Assembly: GCA_045535095.1 (NCBI GenBank)
Contig: JAZSKY010000049.1
Location: forward strand, 1 to 26,570
Direction: 5' to 3'
Source of the DNA: SIG672 sp045535095
GTDB taxonomy: Bacteria > Bacillota > Clostridia > Oscillospirales > CAG-272
Length of the DNA: 26,570 bases
Shown here one piece after another: positions 14,625-22,046 of the stretch. The notes beneath the pieces were generated by a model that ran no database searches, had not been told where the DNA came from, and saw only the letters and a program-made list of their open reading frames with translations. Numbering within the stretch: the stretch's first letter is position 1; each line of letters opens with the position of its first letter. The position numbers and the translations under genes are program-made.

Positions 14625-14633
14625 GAGCGTCGC

Positions 14634-14662
14634 TTGACTTTTACTACCCAAAATGATATAAT
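14634..14662 (+). promoter_or_regulatory. Sigma-A promoter of the metallo-hydrolase gene
   Basis: TTGACT (14634-14639), 17-base spacer, TATAAT (14657-14662), 28 bases before the start codon. It diverges from the zur promoter with only nine bases between the two -35 boxes. Confidence 0.8.
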
Positions 14663-14690
14663 ATCAAAAAAGATGGGAGGAAAATGCGAA

Positions 14691-15446
14691 ATGGATATAA
14701 AATATCTCGGTCAATGCGGATTTTTGATAGAGTCAAAGGACGCGCGCGTTGTCACCGATCCTCATTTATCTGACGTTCTGGAAGAAACGCATTACTGCGA
14801 AAAGACTCCGTGGCGACGCCTTTATCCGCCGCCCTGCACTCTTTTTGATCTCTCCCCCGATCTTATAGTGATCTCACACGCGCACGACGATCATCTTGAC
14901 CCGACGACGGTAAAGGAATATCTTAAAAAGGGCGGAGATGCTCTTTTCGTCGCACCCTCTCCGATATGCTATCTTCTTGAAAAAATCGGCGTTAAAAGTG
15001 AAAAGATAATCTGCGCGCGAGCAGAAGAAGAAATAGTCCTCGGCGGATTTTCTATAAAGCCTATTCCCTGCGCTCACACCGAATTTCACACCGGCGAAAA
15101 CGGCGATTTCTTTGAGCTTAGCTATTTTATAAAAGCGGACGGAAAATGCCTCTTTTTCGGTGGGGATATGTCACTTTACAGCGGTCTTTGTGAAAGACTC
15201 AAAAGCGAGTCGCCCGACATTCTGCTTCTTCCCTGCAACGGACGTGACGATTTTCGCACCTCTCTTGGTATAATCGGTAACATAAGTGAGGTCGAGGCGG
15301 CGTCTCTTGCCGCAAAGGTGGGCGCGCCCTTTATTCCTATGCACCACGATCTTTACGCTCTTAACGGATGCTCCGAGGAGAAAATAGTCGAGGCGGCAAA
15401 AAATACAGGTGCGGAAATAATTTTAAAAAAATGCTTTGAAATATAA
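14691..15446 (+). CDS. Metallo-beta-lactamase-fold hydrolase (UlaG-like)
   Basis: 251 residues. MDIKYLGQCGFLIESKDARVVTDP is the usual beginning of UlaG-type MBL proteins, followed by the metal motif SHAHDDHLD (His63, His65, Asp67, His68), an IPCAHTEFH segment, GGDMSLY with the bridging Asp, and IPMHHDLY with the last His. All metal ligands appear present, so it should be an active dinuclear metal hydrolase in the cytoplasm. Relatives include ascorbate-6-phosphate lactonase and uncharacterised phosphodiesterases; the substrate cannot be told. The ATG at 14691 follows GGGAGG; an in-frame upstream ATG overlaps the promoter. Divergent from zur, but whether Zur controls it is unknown. Confidence 0.85.
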   Translation: MDIKYLGQCGFLIESKDARVVTDPHLSDVLEETHYCEKTPWRRLYPPPCTLFDLSPDLIVISHAHDDHLDPTTVKEYLKKGGDALFVAPSPICYLLEKIGVKSEKIICARAEEEIVLGGFSIKPIPCAHTEFHTGENGDFFELSYFIKADGKCLFFGGDMSLYSGLCERLKSESPDILLLPCNGRDDFRTSLGIIGNISEVEAASLAAKVGAPFIPMHHDLYALNGCSEEKIVEAAKNTGAEIILKKCFEI

Positions 15447-15489
15447 AACCGACGTAAATTCCGAGGTATGGCAAAATTTCAAAACAGCA

Positions 15490-15518
15490 TTGACTTTTTT
15501 AACACCCCGTGATATACT
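15490..15518 (+). promoter_or_regulatory. Sigma-A promoter of the glycosylation cluster
   Basis: TTGACT (15490-15495), 17-base spacer, TATACT (15513-15518), 63 bases before the first start codon. Confidence 0.75.
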
Positions 15519-15540
15519 TTCGATATAAATGTACTTATTT

Positions 15541-15560
15541 TATTACATTATTATGTAATA
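15541..15560. promoter_or_regulatory. Inverted repeat in the leader of the glycosylation cluster
   Basis: TATTACAT (15541-15548) and ATGTAATA (15553-15560) are perfect 8-base arms around TATT, about 15-35 bases past the expected transcription start. It could be a repressor operator; no regulator is adjacent. Confidence 0.4.
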
Positions 15561-15581
15561 CACCGCAGAAAGAGGCATACT

Positions 15582-17072
15582 ATGACAAAATCAAAAAAGC
15601 GAAAATATATACTCTGTTTTGCCATCCTATTGTTTCTGTGTTGGCTTTTCCCATACACAGGAGACGATTGGGCGTGGGGATCTAAAATAGGAATAGAGCG
15701 TCTTAACATTTGGTTTGATAATTACAGCGGTAGGTATTTCGGAAATCTTATTGTTTTGGCTCTCACAAGATCAAATCTGCTGAAATCATTTACTATGGCT
15801 TTTTGCCTTACAGGAATCGTGTATTGCATCGAAAAAATGATCCAAAAAAAGTGGGTGTTTTCGGTGTGCGCAGTTTTTCTGCTATTCGTTCCCAGACTTG
15901 TTGCAAGACAAGCAATAGTATGGACATCGGGATTTGCCAACTATACTACCTCAATATTCCTCACTCTTATATATTGCGTGTCGATATGGTGGATCTTCGA
16001 CGACAAAACAAGCGATACTGAAAAGAAAATCCGACAGAAACCCCTATCAGCGGCTTTGCTTTTAGTTCTGGGTGTTGCCAACACGCTTATCGTTGAGCAT
16101 CTCGCCATCTATAATCTGATGCTGTCTGTTTTTGTTATTGCTTTTGTTTTCTTCAAATACAAAAGAGTTTTAGTACAGCATTTGGGATACGCCGCAGGCT
16201 CTCTCTTCGGAATAATTTATATGTTTTCCAATTCGGTTTATCATTCGGTTGCCGCCGGCGAGGACTCTTACAGGACGGTAGCATCCGGAATCTCGGGAAT
16301 CATAAAGCAGGCGATCTCCAATTATTTCGTTACTATATACAGAGAGTTCTATATGAATAACGTTATACTTAACGCCGCTCTGTTTTTCATAAGCTTTCTC
16401 GTTGTTTTCTCTATCCGCAAGGAGCTTTCGGATATAGTGATGAAAATAGCCAAAGCCGCAGTCGTTGTAAACGCCATCTACTTGGTTTGGTCTGTATTTT
16501 CGGTATTTTTCCTCGATTATGACAAGCCTAAAATATTACTCGCCTTTGAGGGCGCCTTCACACTTCTCAGCGGACTTGCTTTGATATATCTTGTAACCGT
16601 TGCATCTATACATCACGAAAAGCTGTTCAAGACCGCTTTTCTGATGCTCAGCAATCTCTTTATTACGGCAACCCTTTTTATTGTAACTCCCATAGGCAGC
16701 CGTTGCTTTTTCGCAGGATACATCCTCTTTATTTTTCTTCTGTGCGAGCTCATTACAATGCTCCCCGAGGAATATATCGAAAAATTTGTAAAGCACAAAA
16801 TCAAAACGGTATCTACCGTTACAGTAACTGTCCTTTTAGCATTTTATTTTATTATCTTTTCCGCAATACACGTTACAGATGTTCAAAGAATACAGCACGT
16901 CCGCCAAAAAATTTCAGAGGGCGAAACGGAGATAGAAGTGGTAAAATATCCGTTCAGCTCGTATCTTTGGTGTTCTGATCCGGATGGAGAACCTTGGAGT
17001 GAAAGATACAAGTATTTTTACGATCTCCCCGAAGATATCACCTTGATTGTGGTAGATAAATATAGCGACTAA
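15582..17072 (+). CDS. DUF6056-like polytopic membrane protein, probable GT-C glycosyltransferase
   Basis: 496 residues with about ten to twelve hydrophobic helices. The first helix is followed by FPYTGDDWAWGS (Asp28-Asp29) and then NYSGRYFGNLIVLALTRS, the signature I recognise as DUF6056. Acidic pairs in the first outer loop are typical of GT-C glycosyltransferases that use polyprenyl-phosphate sugars, so this is the likely transferase that places the sugar on an envelope polymer outside the membrane. AGAGG precedes the ATG. The next two genes encode a GtrA-type flippase and GtrB-type transferase, completing a three-component system comparable in logic to YfhO-YngA-CsbB of Bacillus. The acceptor is unknown. 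Confidence 0.75.
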   Translation: MTKSKKRKYILCFAILLFLCWLFPYTGDDWAWGSKIGIERLNIWFDNYSGRYFGNLIVLALTRSNLLKSFTMAFCLTGIVYCIEKMIQKKWVFSVCAVFLLFVPRLVARQAIVWTSGFANYTTSIFLTLIYCVSIWWIFDDKTSDTEKKIRQKPLSAALLLVLGVANTLIVEHLAIYNLMLSVFVIAFVFFKYKRVLVQHLGYAAGSLFGIIYMFSNSVYHSVAAGEDSYRTVASGISGIIKQAISNYFVTIYREFYMNNVILNAALFFISFLVVFSIRKELSDIVMKIAKAAVVVNAIYLVWSVFSVFFLDYDKPKILLAFEGAFTLLSGLALIYLVTVASIHHEKLFKTAFLMLSNLFITATLFIVTPIGSRCFFAGYILFIFLLCELITMLPEEYIEKFVKHKIKTVSTVTVTVLLAFYFIIFSAIHVTDVQRIQHVRQKISEGETEIEVVKYPFSSYLWCSDPDGEPWSERYKYFYDLPEDITLIVVDKYSD

Positions 17073-17101
17073 CATCCCATCGCGCCAAGTTAGGAGAAAC
17101 T

Positions 17102-17554
17102 ATGTTCAAAAAAATAAAAGCCATCATATTAAGTGAGGCAGTTCGTTACATATTTATTGGCGGCTGTACTACTCTGGTTAATTTACTGTCGTTTGGTTTC
17201 TTATGCTACCTTACCCCGCTCGGTAACAGCGATCTGGGAATTACCGTAAGCAACGTAATTTCTGTTATGATCGCAATACTGTTTGCATACTTTGCAAACA
17301 AAATATTCGTTTTCCGATCCAAGACCAAAACCGTAAAGGAACTCATTATTGAAATGTCCAAGTTCATAGGCGCACGCCTGGGAACTATGCTTATAGAGGT
17401 CGGCGGCGTATGGATAGCCGTTTCCCTTTTAAATCAAAACGAGATGGTAGGAAAGCTTGAAACGCAGATACTCGTTCTTATAGGTAATTATTTTATCAGC
17501 AAGTTTTTAGTTTTCAGAGGTTCTAAAGAGGAGAGTGCGAAACATGTACAATAA
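17102..17554 (+). CDS. GtrA-family membrane protein (putative polyprenyl-phosphate-sugar flippase)
   Basis: 150 residues with four predicted helices. VRYIFIGGCTTLVNLLSFGFLCYL, then VTVSNVISVMIAILFAYFANKIFVFRS, then IEMSKFIGARLGTMLIEVGGVWI and LIGNYFISKFLVFR give the regular GtrA/GtcA profile. Members are thought to flip lipid-linked sugars across the membrane. TTAGGAGA is the ribosome binding site, 29 bases after the DUF6056-like gene. The 3' end overlaps the next gene by 11 bases. Confidence 0.92.
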   Translation: MFKKIKAIILSEAVRYIFIGGCTTLVNLLSFGFLCYLTPLGNSDLGITVSNVISVMIAILFAYFANKIFVFRSKTKTVKELIIEMSKFIGARLGTMLIEVGGVWIAVSLLNQNEMVGKLETQILVLIGNYFISKFLVFRGSKEESAKHVQ

Positions 17555-18500
17555 AAAATTGTCAGTTGTGGTTTCTGTTTACAATGAAGAACAGTCACTT
17601 AACAAATTTTATGAAGTAACGTCCGAGGTTCTTGAAGCATGCTCTTGGGACTACGAGCTCATTTTCGTAAACGACGGAAGCAGTGACAAGAGCGCAGATA
17701 TTCTCGGAGAGTTATACAAAAGAAACCCAAAGGTTAAGGTTATAAATTTCTCGAGAAATTTCGGGCACGAGGCGGCTATGATAGCCGGAATAGATCATTC
17801 TTCGGGAGACGGTATCGTGTGTATGGATGCCGATCTTCAGCATCCGCCGAAGAAAATACCCGAGATTATCGAAAAGTTCGACCAAGGCTATGAGGTTATC
17901 TCGATGGTGCGTACAGAAAATGCTGATGCGGGATTTATTAAGAAAATAACATCCGCTTGCTTTTACAAGGTTCTGAACCTTATGTCCCCCGTTAAATTCG
18001 AGAACAACTCCTCAGACTTCTTTGCGCTTTCCCGCCAGGTAGCAGAGATCTTACGCAACGATTACAGAGAGAAGGTCCGTTACCTGCGAGGATACGTTCA
18101 GAGTGTGGGATTCAGCAAAACCACAATTGATTTTAAAGCCGAAAAAAGACAGGCGGGAGAAAGCAAGTACAGTATAAAGAAGCTTATGAAGTTTTGCCTG
18201 AACACACTGTGCAGTTTCTCGGATATGCCGCTTAAAGTTGGTATTTTTTCGGGTGTTTTCGTTGGCATGATGGGAATCATTCTTATGATATACTCGATAA
18301 TCAACAAGATTGTAAATGGTGCTCCCGGCGGATACACCACAATAATCGTGGTTCTCTGTCTACTTTTTGCGGTAACCCTCGTTGTTATCGGAATTATCGG
18401 TCAGTATATTTCCATCATTTTCTCGGAGATAAAGGACCGTCCCATATACATAGTACGCAACGTTTTAAGCGATGATAAAAGCGACAAGGATCCCAAATAA
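17544..18500 (+). CDS. GtrB/DPM1-type polyprenyl-phosphate glycosyltransferase (GT2)
   Basis: 318 residues. The GT2 domain shows LSVVVSVYNEEQSLNKFYE, FVNDGSSDKS, FSRNFGHEAAMIAGIDHSSGD and the metal-binding DADLQHPPKK, followed by VRYLRGYVQSVGF and KRQAGESKYSIKKL. Two C-terminal helices (VGIFSGVFVGMMGIILMIYSI and IIVVLCLLFAVTLVVIGIIG) anchor it. This family loads a sugar from a nucleotide sugar onto polyprenyl phosphate at the inner face of the membrane. The ATG at 17544 is chosen because GAGGAG lies ten bases upstream; the GTG at 17535 is too close to it. It overlaps gtrA by 11 bases, indicating coupling. The donor sugar cannot be read from sequence. Confidence 0.92.
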   Translation: MYNKKLSVVVSVYNEEQSLNKFYEVTSEVLEACSWDYELIFVNDGSSDKSADILGELYKRNPKVKVINFSRNFGHEAAMIAGIDHSSGDGIVCMDADLQHPPKKIPEIIEKFDQGYEVISMVRTENADAGFIKKITSACFYKVLNLMSPVKFENNSSDFFALSRQVAEILRNDYREKVRYLRGYVQSVGFSKTTIDFKAEKRQAGESKYSIKKLMKFCLNTLCSFSDMPLKVGIFSGVFVGMMGIILMIYSIINKIVNGAPGGYTTIIVVLCLLFAVTLVVIGIIGQYISIIFSEIKDRPIYIVRNVLSDDKSDKDPK

Positions 18501-18513
18501 CTCGTTTTCACAA

Positions 18514-18568
18514 AGTATAAAACACACCCCAAATCGTTATGATTTGGGGTGTGTTTTATACTGTTTTT
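18514..18568. terminator. Bidirectional terminator between gtrB-like and glmS
   Basis: A perfect 22-base stem (18514-18535 with 18541-18562) contains ACACACCCCAAATC and GATTTGGGGTGTGT around a 5-base loop, followed by TTTTT on the plus strand. It lies between two converging genes and should stop both. Confidence 0.9.
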
Positions 18569-18572
18569 ATCT

Positions 18573-20414
18573 TTATTCAACCGTAACAGACTTTGCGAGG
18601 TTTCTCGGACAGTCAACGTCACAGCCCTTGATGATAGCCGATCTGTACGCCATAAGCTGGAGTACGGTTGCCGCCGCGATCGGGAGAAATTCTCCGCTTT
18701 CGCTCGGAAGCTCTATCACCTTTCTCGATACTGCGTTTATCTGCTCGTCGGGAGTGGATATCGAGATAACGTACGCGCCGCGCGACATTACCTCTCTTAT
18801 GTTTCCAACCATCTTCTGTCTTATCTTTTCATCGGTAGAAAGAACGATAACGGGTGTTCCCTCTTCGATAAGCGAGATAGTTCCGTGCTTCAGCTCGCCT
18901 GCCGCGTACGCCTCGCTATGGATATAGGAGACCTCCTTTATCTTGAGAGACGCCTCTATCATAGCGTAGTAGTCGATGCCTCGTCCGAGACAGAACATAT
19001 CACTCTTATCGGAAAGATAGCTGACCGCATCGAAAATCTCGTCCTGCATTTCGAGAATCTTTGCAACGTCACTCGGGAGAGAGTATCTCAGCTTTTCGGT
19101 GAGAGATCTTACCGAATTTTCGTCCATAGTTCCTCTCTCAAGTGCGAGACCGAGCGAGAGAAGGACCATAAGTGCCGACTGCACTACGTAAGCCTTCGTG
19201 CTTGCGACCGCAATTTCGGGTCCTGCCCAGGTATAAACGGTGGCGCTTGACTCTCTTGCGATAGTCGAGCCGACAACGTTTACTATCGAGGTAACGAACG
19301 CTCCTCTTTCCTTTGCAAGACGGAGAGCCGCGAGAGTGTCCGCCGTCTCACCCGACTGCGAGATAACGATGACAGCATCGTTTTCGTCGAGTATCATATC
19401 GGCGTATCTCATCTCGGAGGCGATCTCAACAGTTACCGGAATTCTTGCGTATTTCTCGATAAAATGCTTTGCCATAAAGCCTGCGTGCATAGCAGTTCCG
19501 CAAGCGGTGATGATGATTCTTCTTGCCTTTGCGAGTGCCTTTATATCAAAGTTCTCGTCGGAAAATGCAGGGAGTCCGTCAGAGCCGATACGGGGTGCAA
19601 GCGTCTTTTCAAGCGCCTCGGGCTCCTCGTGGATCTCCTTGAGCATAAAGTGATCGTATCCGCCTCTCTGAGCCGCCTTGACGTCCCAAAGTGCCTTTTC
19701 GATCTTCTTTTCGCACGGGTTTTCCATCTCGTCGATAACCCTTACGCCCTCAGAGGTGAGGATCGCTATCTCGTTTTCCTCGAGACGGATATAGTCCTTC
19801 GTGTGGGGCAGAATTGCCGTAATATCGGACGCTATGAAGTTTTCCTTCCCACCGATTCCGATAATAAGCGGATTATCCTTTCTTATCGAGTATATCTCGC
19901 CCGGGCGGTCGGCAAATATTATTCCCATCGCGTACGATCCCTCAAAAAGCGCTCTCGCCTCAAGGATCGCCTTGATCGGATTTTTGCCGTTTCTGAGGTA
20001 GCAGTCGTCGATAGTGAGAGCCGCGGTCTCGGTGTCGGTCTCGGAGGTGAAGGCGTAGCCCTTCTTCGTGAGACTGTCGGCGAGTGCGCGATAGTTTTCG
20101 ATAATTCCGTTATGAACTATTCTGACTCTCTCGTTGCCGTGGGGGTGAGCGTTATACTCTGTGGGCGATCCGTGAGTTGCCCATCTGGTGTGTCCGATAC
20201 CGCAAGAGGATATCTTTTCAGCATCGCTCATTTTGTTTAATTTTTCCTCGAGATTTATTATTTTTCCCGAAGCCTTTACGGTAGTTATTTCGCTTTTTTC
20301 GTCAAAAAACGAAATTCCCGCGGAATCGTATCCGCGATATTCGAGTGCGCGCAGTCCGCCGATAAGCACGTCAAGTGCGCTCGGTGAGCCGACGCATCCT
20401 ATTATTCCGCACAT
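18573..20414 (-). CDS. glmS: Glucosamine-6-phosphate synthase (glutamine-hydrolysing)
   Basis: 613 residues. MCGIIGCVG places the catalytic Cys directly after the start Met, as needed for the N-terminal glutaminase (with ALEYRGYDSAGI and HTRWATHG). The C-terminal half holds two sugar isomerase domains (ITACGTAMHAGFMAKHFIEK, ISQSGETADTLAALRLAKE, IEASLKIKEVSYIHSEAYAAGELKHG) and ends CPRNLAKSVTVE. It turns fructose 6-phosphate and glutamine into glucosamine 6-phosphate, the entry step to UDP-GlcNAc. The Cys at position 2 fixes the start at 20414 even though only AGGCGG, about 13 bases away, is present as a ribosome binding site. A glmS ribozyme lies in its leader, so it is under glucosamine-6-phosphate feedback. 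Confidence 0.97.
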   Translation of the reverse strand: MCGIIGCVGSPSALDVLIGGLRALEYRGYDSAGISFFDEKSEITTVKASGKIINLEEKLNKMSDAEKISSCGIGHTRWATHGSPTEYNAHPHGNERVRIVHNGIIENYRALADSLTKKGYAFTSETDTETAALTIDDCYLRNGKNPIKAILEARALFEGSYAMGIIFADRPGEIYSIRKDNPLIIGIGGKENFIASDITAILPHTKDYIRLEENEIAILTSEGVRVIDEMENPCEKKIEKALWDVKAAQRGGYDHFMLKEIHEEPEALEKTLAPRIGSDGLPAFSDENFDIKALAKARRIIITACGTAMHAGFMAKHFIEKYARIPVTVEIASEMRYADMILDENDAVIVISQSGETADTLAALRLAKERGAFVTSIVNVVGSTIARESSATVYTWAGPEIAVASTKAYVVQSALMVLLSLGLALERGTMDENSVRSLTEKLRYSLPSDVAKILEMQDEIFDAVSYLSDKSDMFCLGRGIDYYAMIEASLKIKEVSYIHSEAYAAGELKHGTISLIEEGTPVIVLSTDEKIRQKMVGNIREVMSRGAYVISISTPDEQINAVSRKVIELPSESGEFLPIAAATVLQLMAYRSAIIKGCDVDCPRNLAKSVTVE

Positions 20415-20424
20415 ATTTATATAC

Positions 20425-20466
20425 GTGCCGCCTATATTCAAGGGCAATACCTTAAAAAAGCGGCAC
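20425..20466 (-). promoter_or_regulatory. Hairpin covering the glmS ribosome binding site
   Basis: Minus-strand GTGCCGC (20466-20460) can pair with GCGGCAC (20431-20425), which overlaps the AGGCGG that is the only ribosome-binding-like sequence before glmS. An inner AAGG/CCTT stem may extend it. It lies just beyond the ribozyme. Confidence 0.45.
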
Positions 20467-20636
20467 TTCCCTTTCGTTTTAAGATTGTAAGTACATTTTC
20501 CGTCGCGGATATTTTGTGCTGCGATTACCCGCAGTTTTGTTATCTCGCGTTTTGCACCGGAAACGTGCAGGAAGACACCCGCCGAAATTTCGATACTTCT
20601 TCCACCTCGTTAACCGCGTTTTCGCGGTCTGGCGCT
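20466..20636 (-). ncRNA. glmS ribozyme (glucosamine-6-phosphate-activated)
   Basis: Minus-strand RNA begins AGCGCC (20636-20631), where self-cleavage is expected just before the first G (20635). P1 is GACCGCG/CGCGGTT with an AAAA loop. The conserved core follows as ACGAGGTGGAAG, TATCGAAATTTCGGCGGG (around 20594-20578) and CTTCC, matching the P2/P2.1/P2.2 core of Bacillus glmS ribozymes. Later stems TGCACG/CGGTGCA and CTGCG/CGCAG fit P3 and P4, and it ends GAAAGGGAAG. It lies between the glmM stop (20660) and glmS start (20414), so cleavage would cut the glmM-glmS transcript. 3' boundary is approximate. Confidence 0.93.
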
Positions 20637-20659
20637 TTTGAGGATATTTTTCAGTGCTT

Positions 20660-22027
20660 TTACTGTACGAAATATCCCTCGGTCTTTATCGTTTCGATTA
20701 TCTCGCAAACGCTATCGTTACACGTCTTATCGTCGGTAGCCTCTACCATTATACGGATAAGTGGCTCTGTGCCGCTCTTACGTACGAGAACGCGTCCGCT
20801 GTCACCAAGTCTTGACGAAACCTCGTCTATCTTGGCTTTGACGTTTGCGTTATTTACCGTACCGTCAAGATCGGTAACTCTGACGTTTTTAAGAAGTTGC
20901 GGATATACGGTAAAGCCTTCAGACAGCTTACTTGCAGGAAGCTTACTTTCCATAAGAGTTTCCATAAGCATTATCGAGGTGAGAATACCGTCTCCCGTCG
21001 TTGCGTATTTACTCATTATGATATGTCCACTCTGCTCTCCACCGAGTCTGTACGACTTTTCAAGCATACGCTCGTAAACGTACTTATCTCCGACTGCCGT
21101 CTGCTCGTAGTTAATACCGAGCTTATCAAAGGCCTTGTAAAGTCCGAGATTAGACATTACCGTCGTAACTACCGTGTTACCCTTAAGCTTTCCTTCGCTT
21201 GCGAAATTCTTGCCGAGGATATAAAGTATGTGGTCGCCCGTAATAACGTTACCCTTCTCGTCAACTGCGATGCAGCGGTCTGCGTCACCGTCGAATGCAA
21301 ATCCGATGTCGAGTCCGTTTTCAACGACTACGTTTCTCAGCACCTCGATATGCGTTGATCCTGCGTTTACGTTGATATTGACTCCGCTCGGCTCTGCGTT
21401 TATAACGAAGGTCTTTGCGCCGAGTGCCTCGAACACGCTTTTCGCGATCATCCAGGAGCTTCCGTTTGCACAGTCAAGTCCTACGTTTACGTTTCTGTAC
21501 GAATGTGCCGCGAGCGATATGAGGTATCCAACGTAGCGGTTTCTTCCTGCGGTATAGTCAACGATACGTCCTATCGACGTTTCGGTTGCAAAAGGAAGCT
21601 CTCCGTTTTCACCGAGGTCTCCCGCATCTCCGTCGAGATATTTTTCAAGAAGGTCGATAACCTCGTCCTCCATCTTCTCGCCGCGTCCGTTAATAAGCTT
21701 GATACCGTTATCGCTGTACGGATTATGGCTTGCCGATATCATTATTCCGCAGTCGAACTCGTCAACTCTCGTTACGTACGAAACACCGGGGGTGGTAACA
21801 ACGTGAAGCATATATGCGTCTGCGCCCGATGCGGTAAGTCCCGCAACTATCGCGTATTCGAACATATAGCTCGAGCGTCTCGGATCTTTTCCGACTACCG
21901 CGCGACATCTGTGTCCGTCTTTCCCGAAGTATCTGCCGAGAAATCTGCCGATCTTATATGCGTGATCTGCGTTAAGATTTACGTTAGCTTCTCCTCTGAA
22001 GCCGTCCGTTCCAAAATACTTTCCCAT
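20660..22027 (-). CDS. glmM: Phosphoglucosamine mutase
   Basis: 455 residues of the alpha-D-phosphohexomutase family, glucosamine branch: MGKYFGTDGFRGEANV at the start, phosphoserine loop ISASHNPYSDNGIK (Ser100), metal loop DGDADRC (about 240-247), sugar-specificity loop GGEQSGHI, and phosphate-binding RKSGTEPLIRIM near the C-terminus. It converts glucosamine 6-phosphate to glucosamine 1-phosphate. The serine-containing GEQSGH motif separates it from phosphomannomutases. AAAGGAG precedes the ATG. It lies 19 bases after the acyltransferase gene and immediately before the glmS ribozyme, in an amino-sugar operon. Confidence 0.96.
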   Translation of the reverse strand: MGKYFGTDGFRGEANVNLNADHAYKIGRFLGRYFGKDGHRCRAVVGKDPRRSSYMFEYAIVAGLTASGADAYMLHVVTTPGVSYVTRVDEFDCGIMISASHNPYSDNGIKLINGRGEKMEDEVIDLLEKYLDGDAGDLGENGELPFATETSIGRIVDYTAGRNRYVGYLISLAAHSYRNVNVGLDCANGSSWMIAKSVFEALGAKTFVINAEPSGVNINVNAGSTHIEVLRNVVVENGLDIGFAFDGDADRCIAVDEKGNVITGDHILYILGKNFASEGKLKGNTVVTTVMSNLGLYKAFDKLGINYEQTAVGDKYVYERMLEKSYRLGGEQSGHIIMSKYATTGDGILTSIMLMETLMESKLPASKLSEGFTVYPQLLKNVRVTDLDGTVNNANVKAKIDEVSSRLGDSGRVLVRKSGTEPLIRIMVEATDDKTCNDSVCEIIETIKTEGYFVQ

Positions 22028-22046
22028 TTGACTTTTCTCCTTTCGT

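Noticed and set aside
13691..14656. 321-codon plus-strand frame opposite znuA and zur
   Set aside because: It crosses two real genes, their spacer, operator and promoter, and has no domain.
15582..18500. Recent horizontal transfer of the glycosylation cluster
   Set aside because: The genes look somewhat more AT-rich than their neighbours by eye, but I could not compute composition and no mobility genes or flanking repeats are seen, so I do not claim transfer.
18549..20240. Long plus-strand frames opposite glmS (233 and 258 codons)
   Set aside because: They are antisense shadows of glmS; translated sequences are Arg/Ser/Leu-rich with no domains, and no ribosome binding sites were seen.
20414..20447. 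Longer GlmS start 11 codons upstream
   Set aside because: GlmS needs the Cys directly after the initiator Met; MCGIIG fixes the start at 20414.
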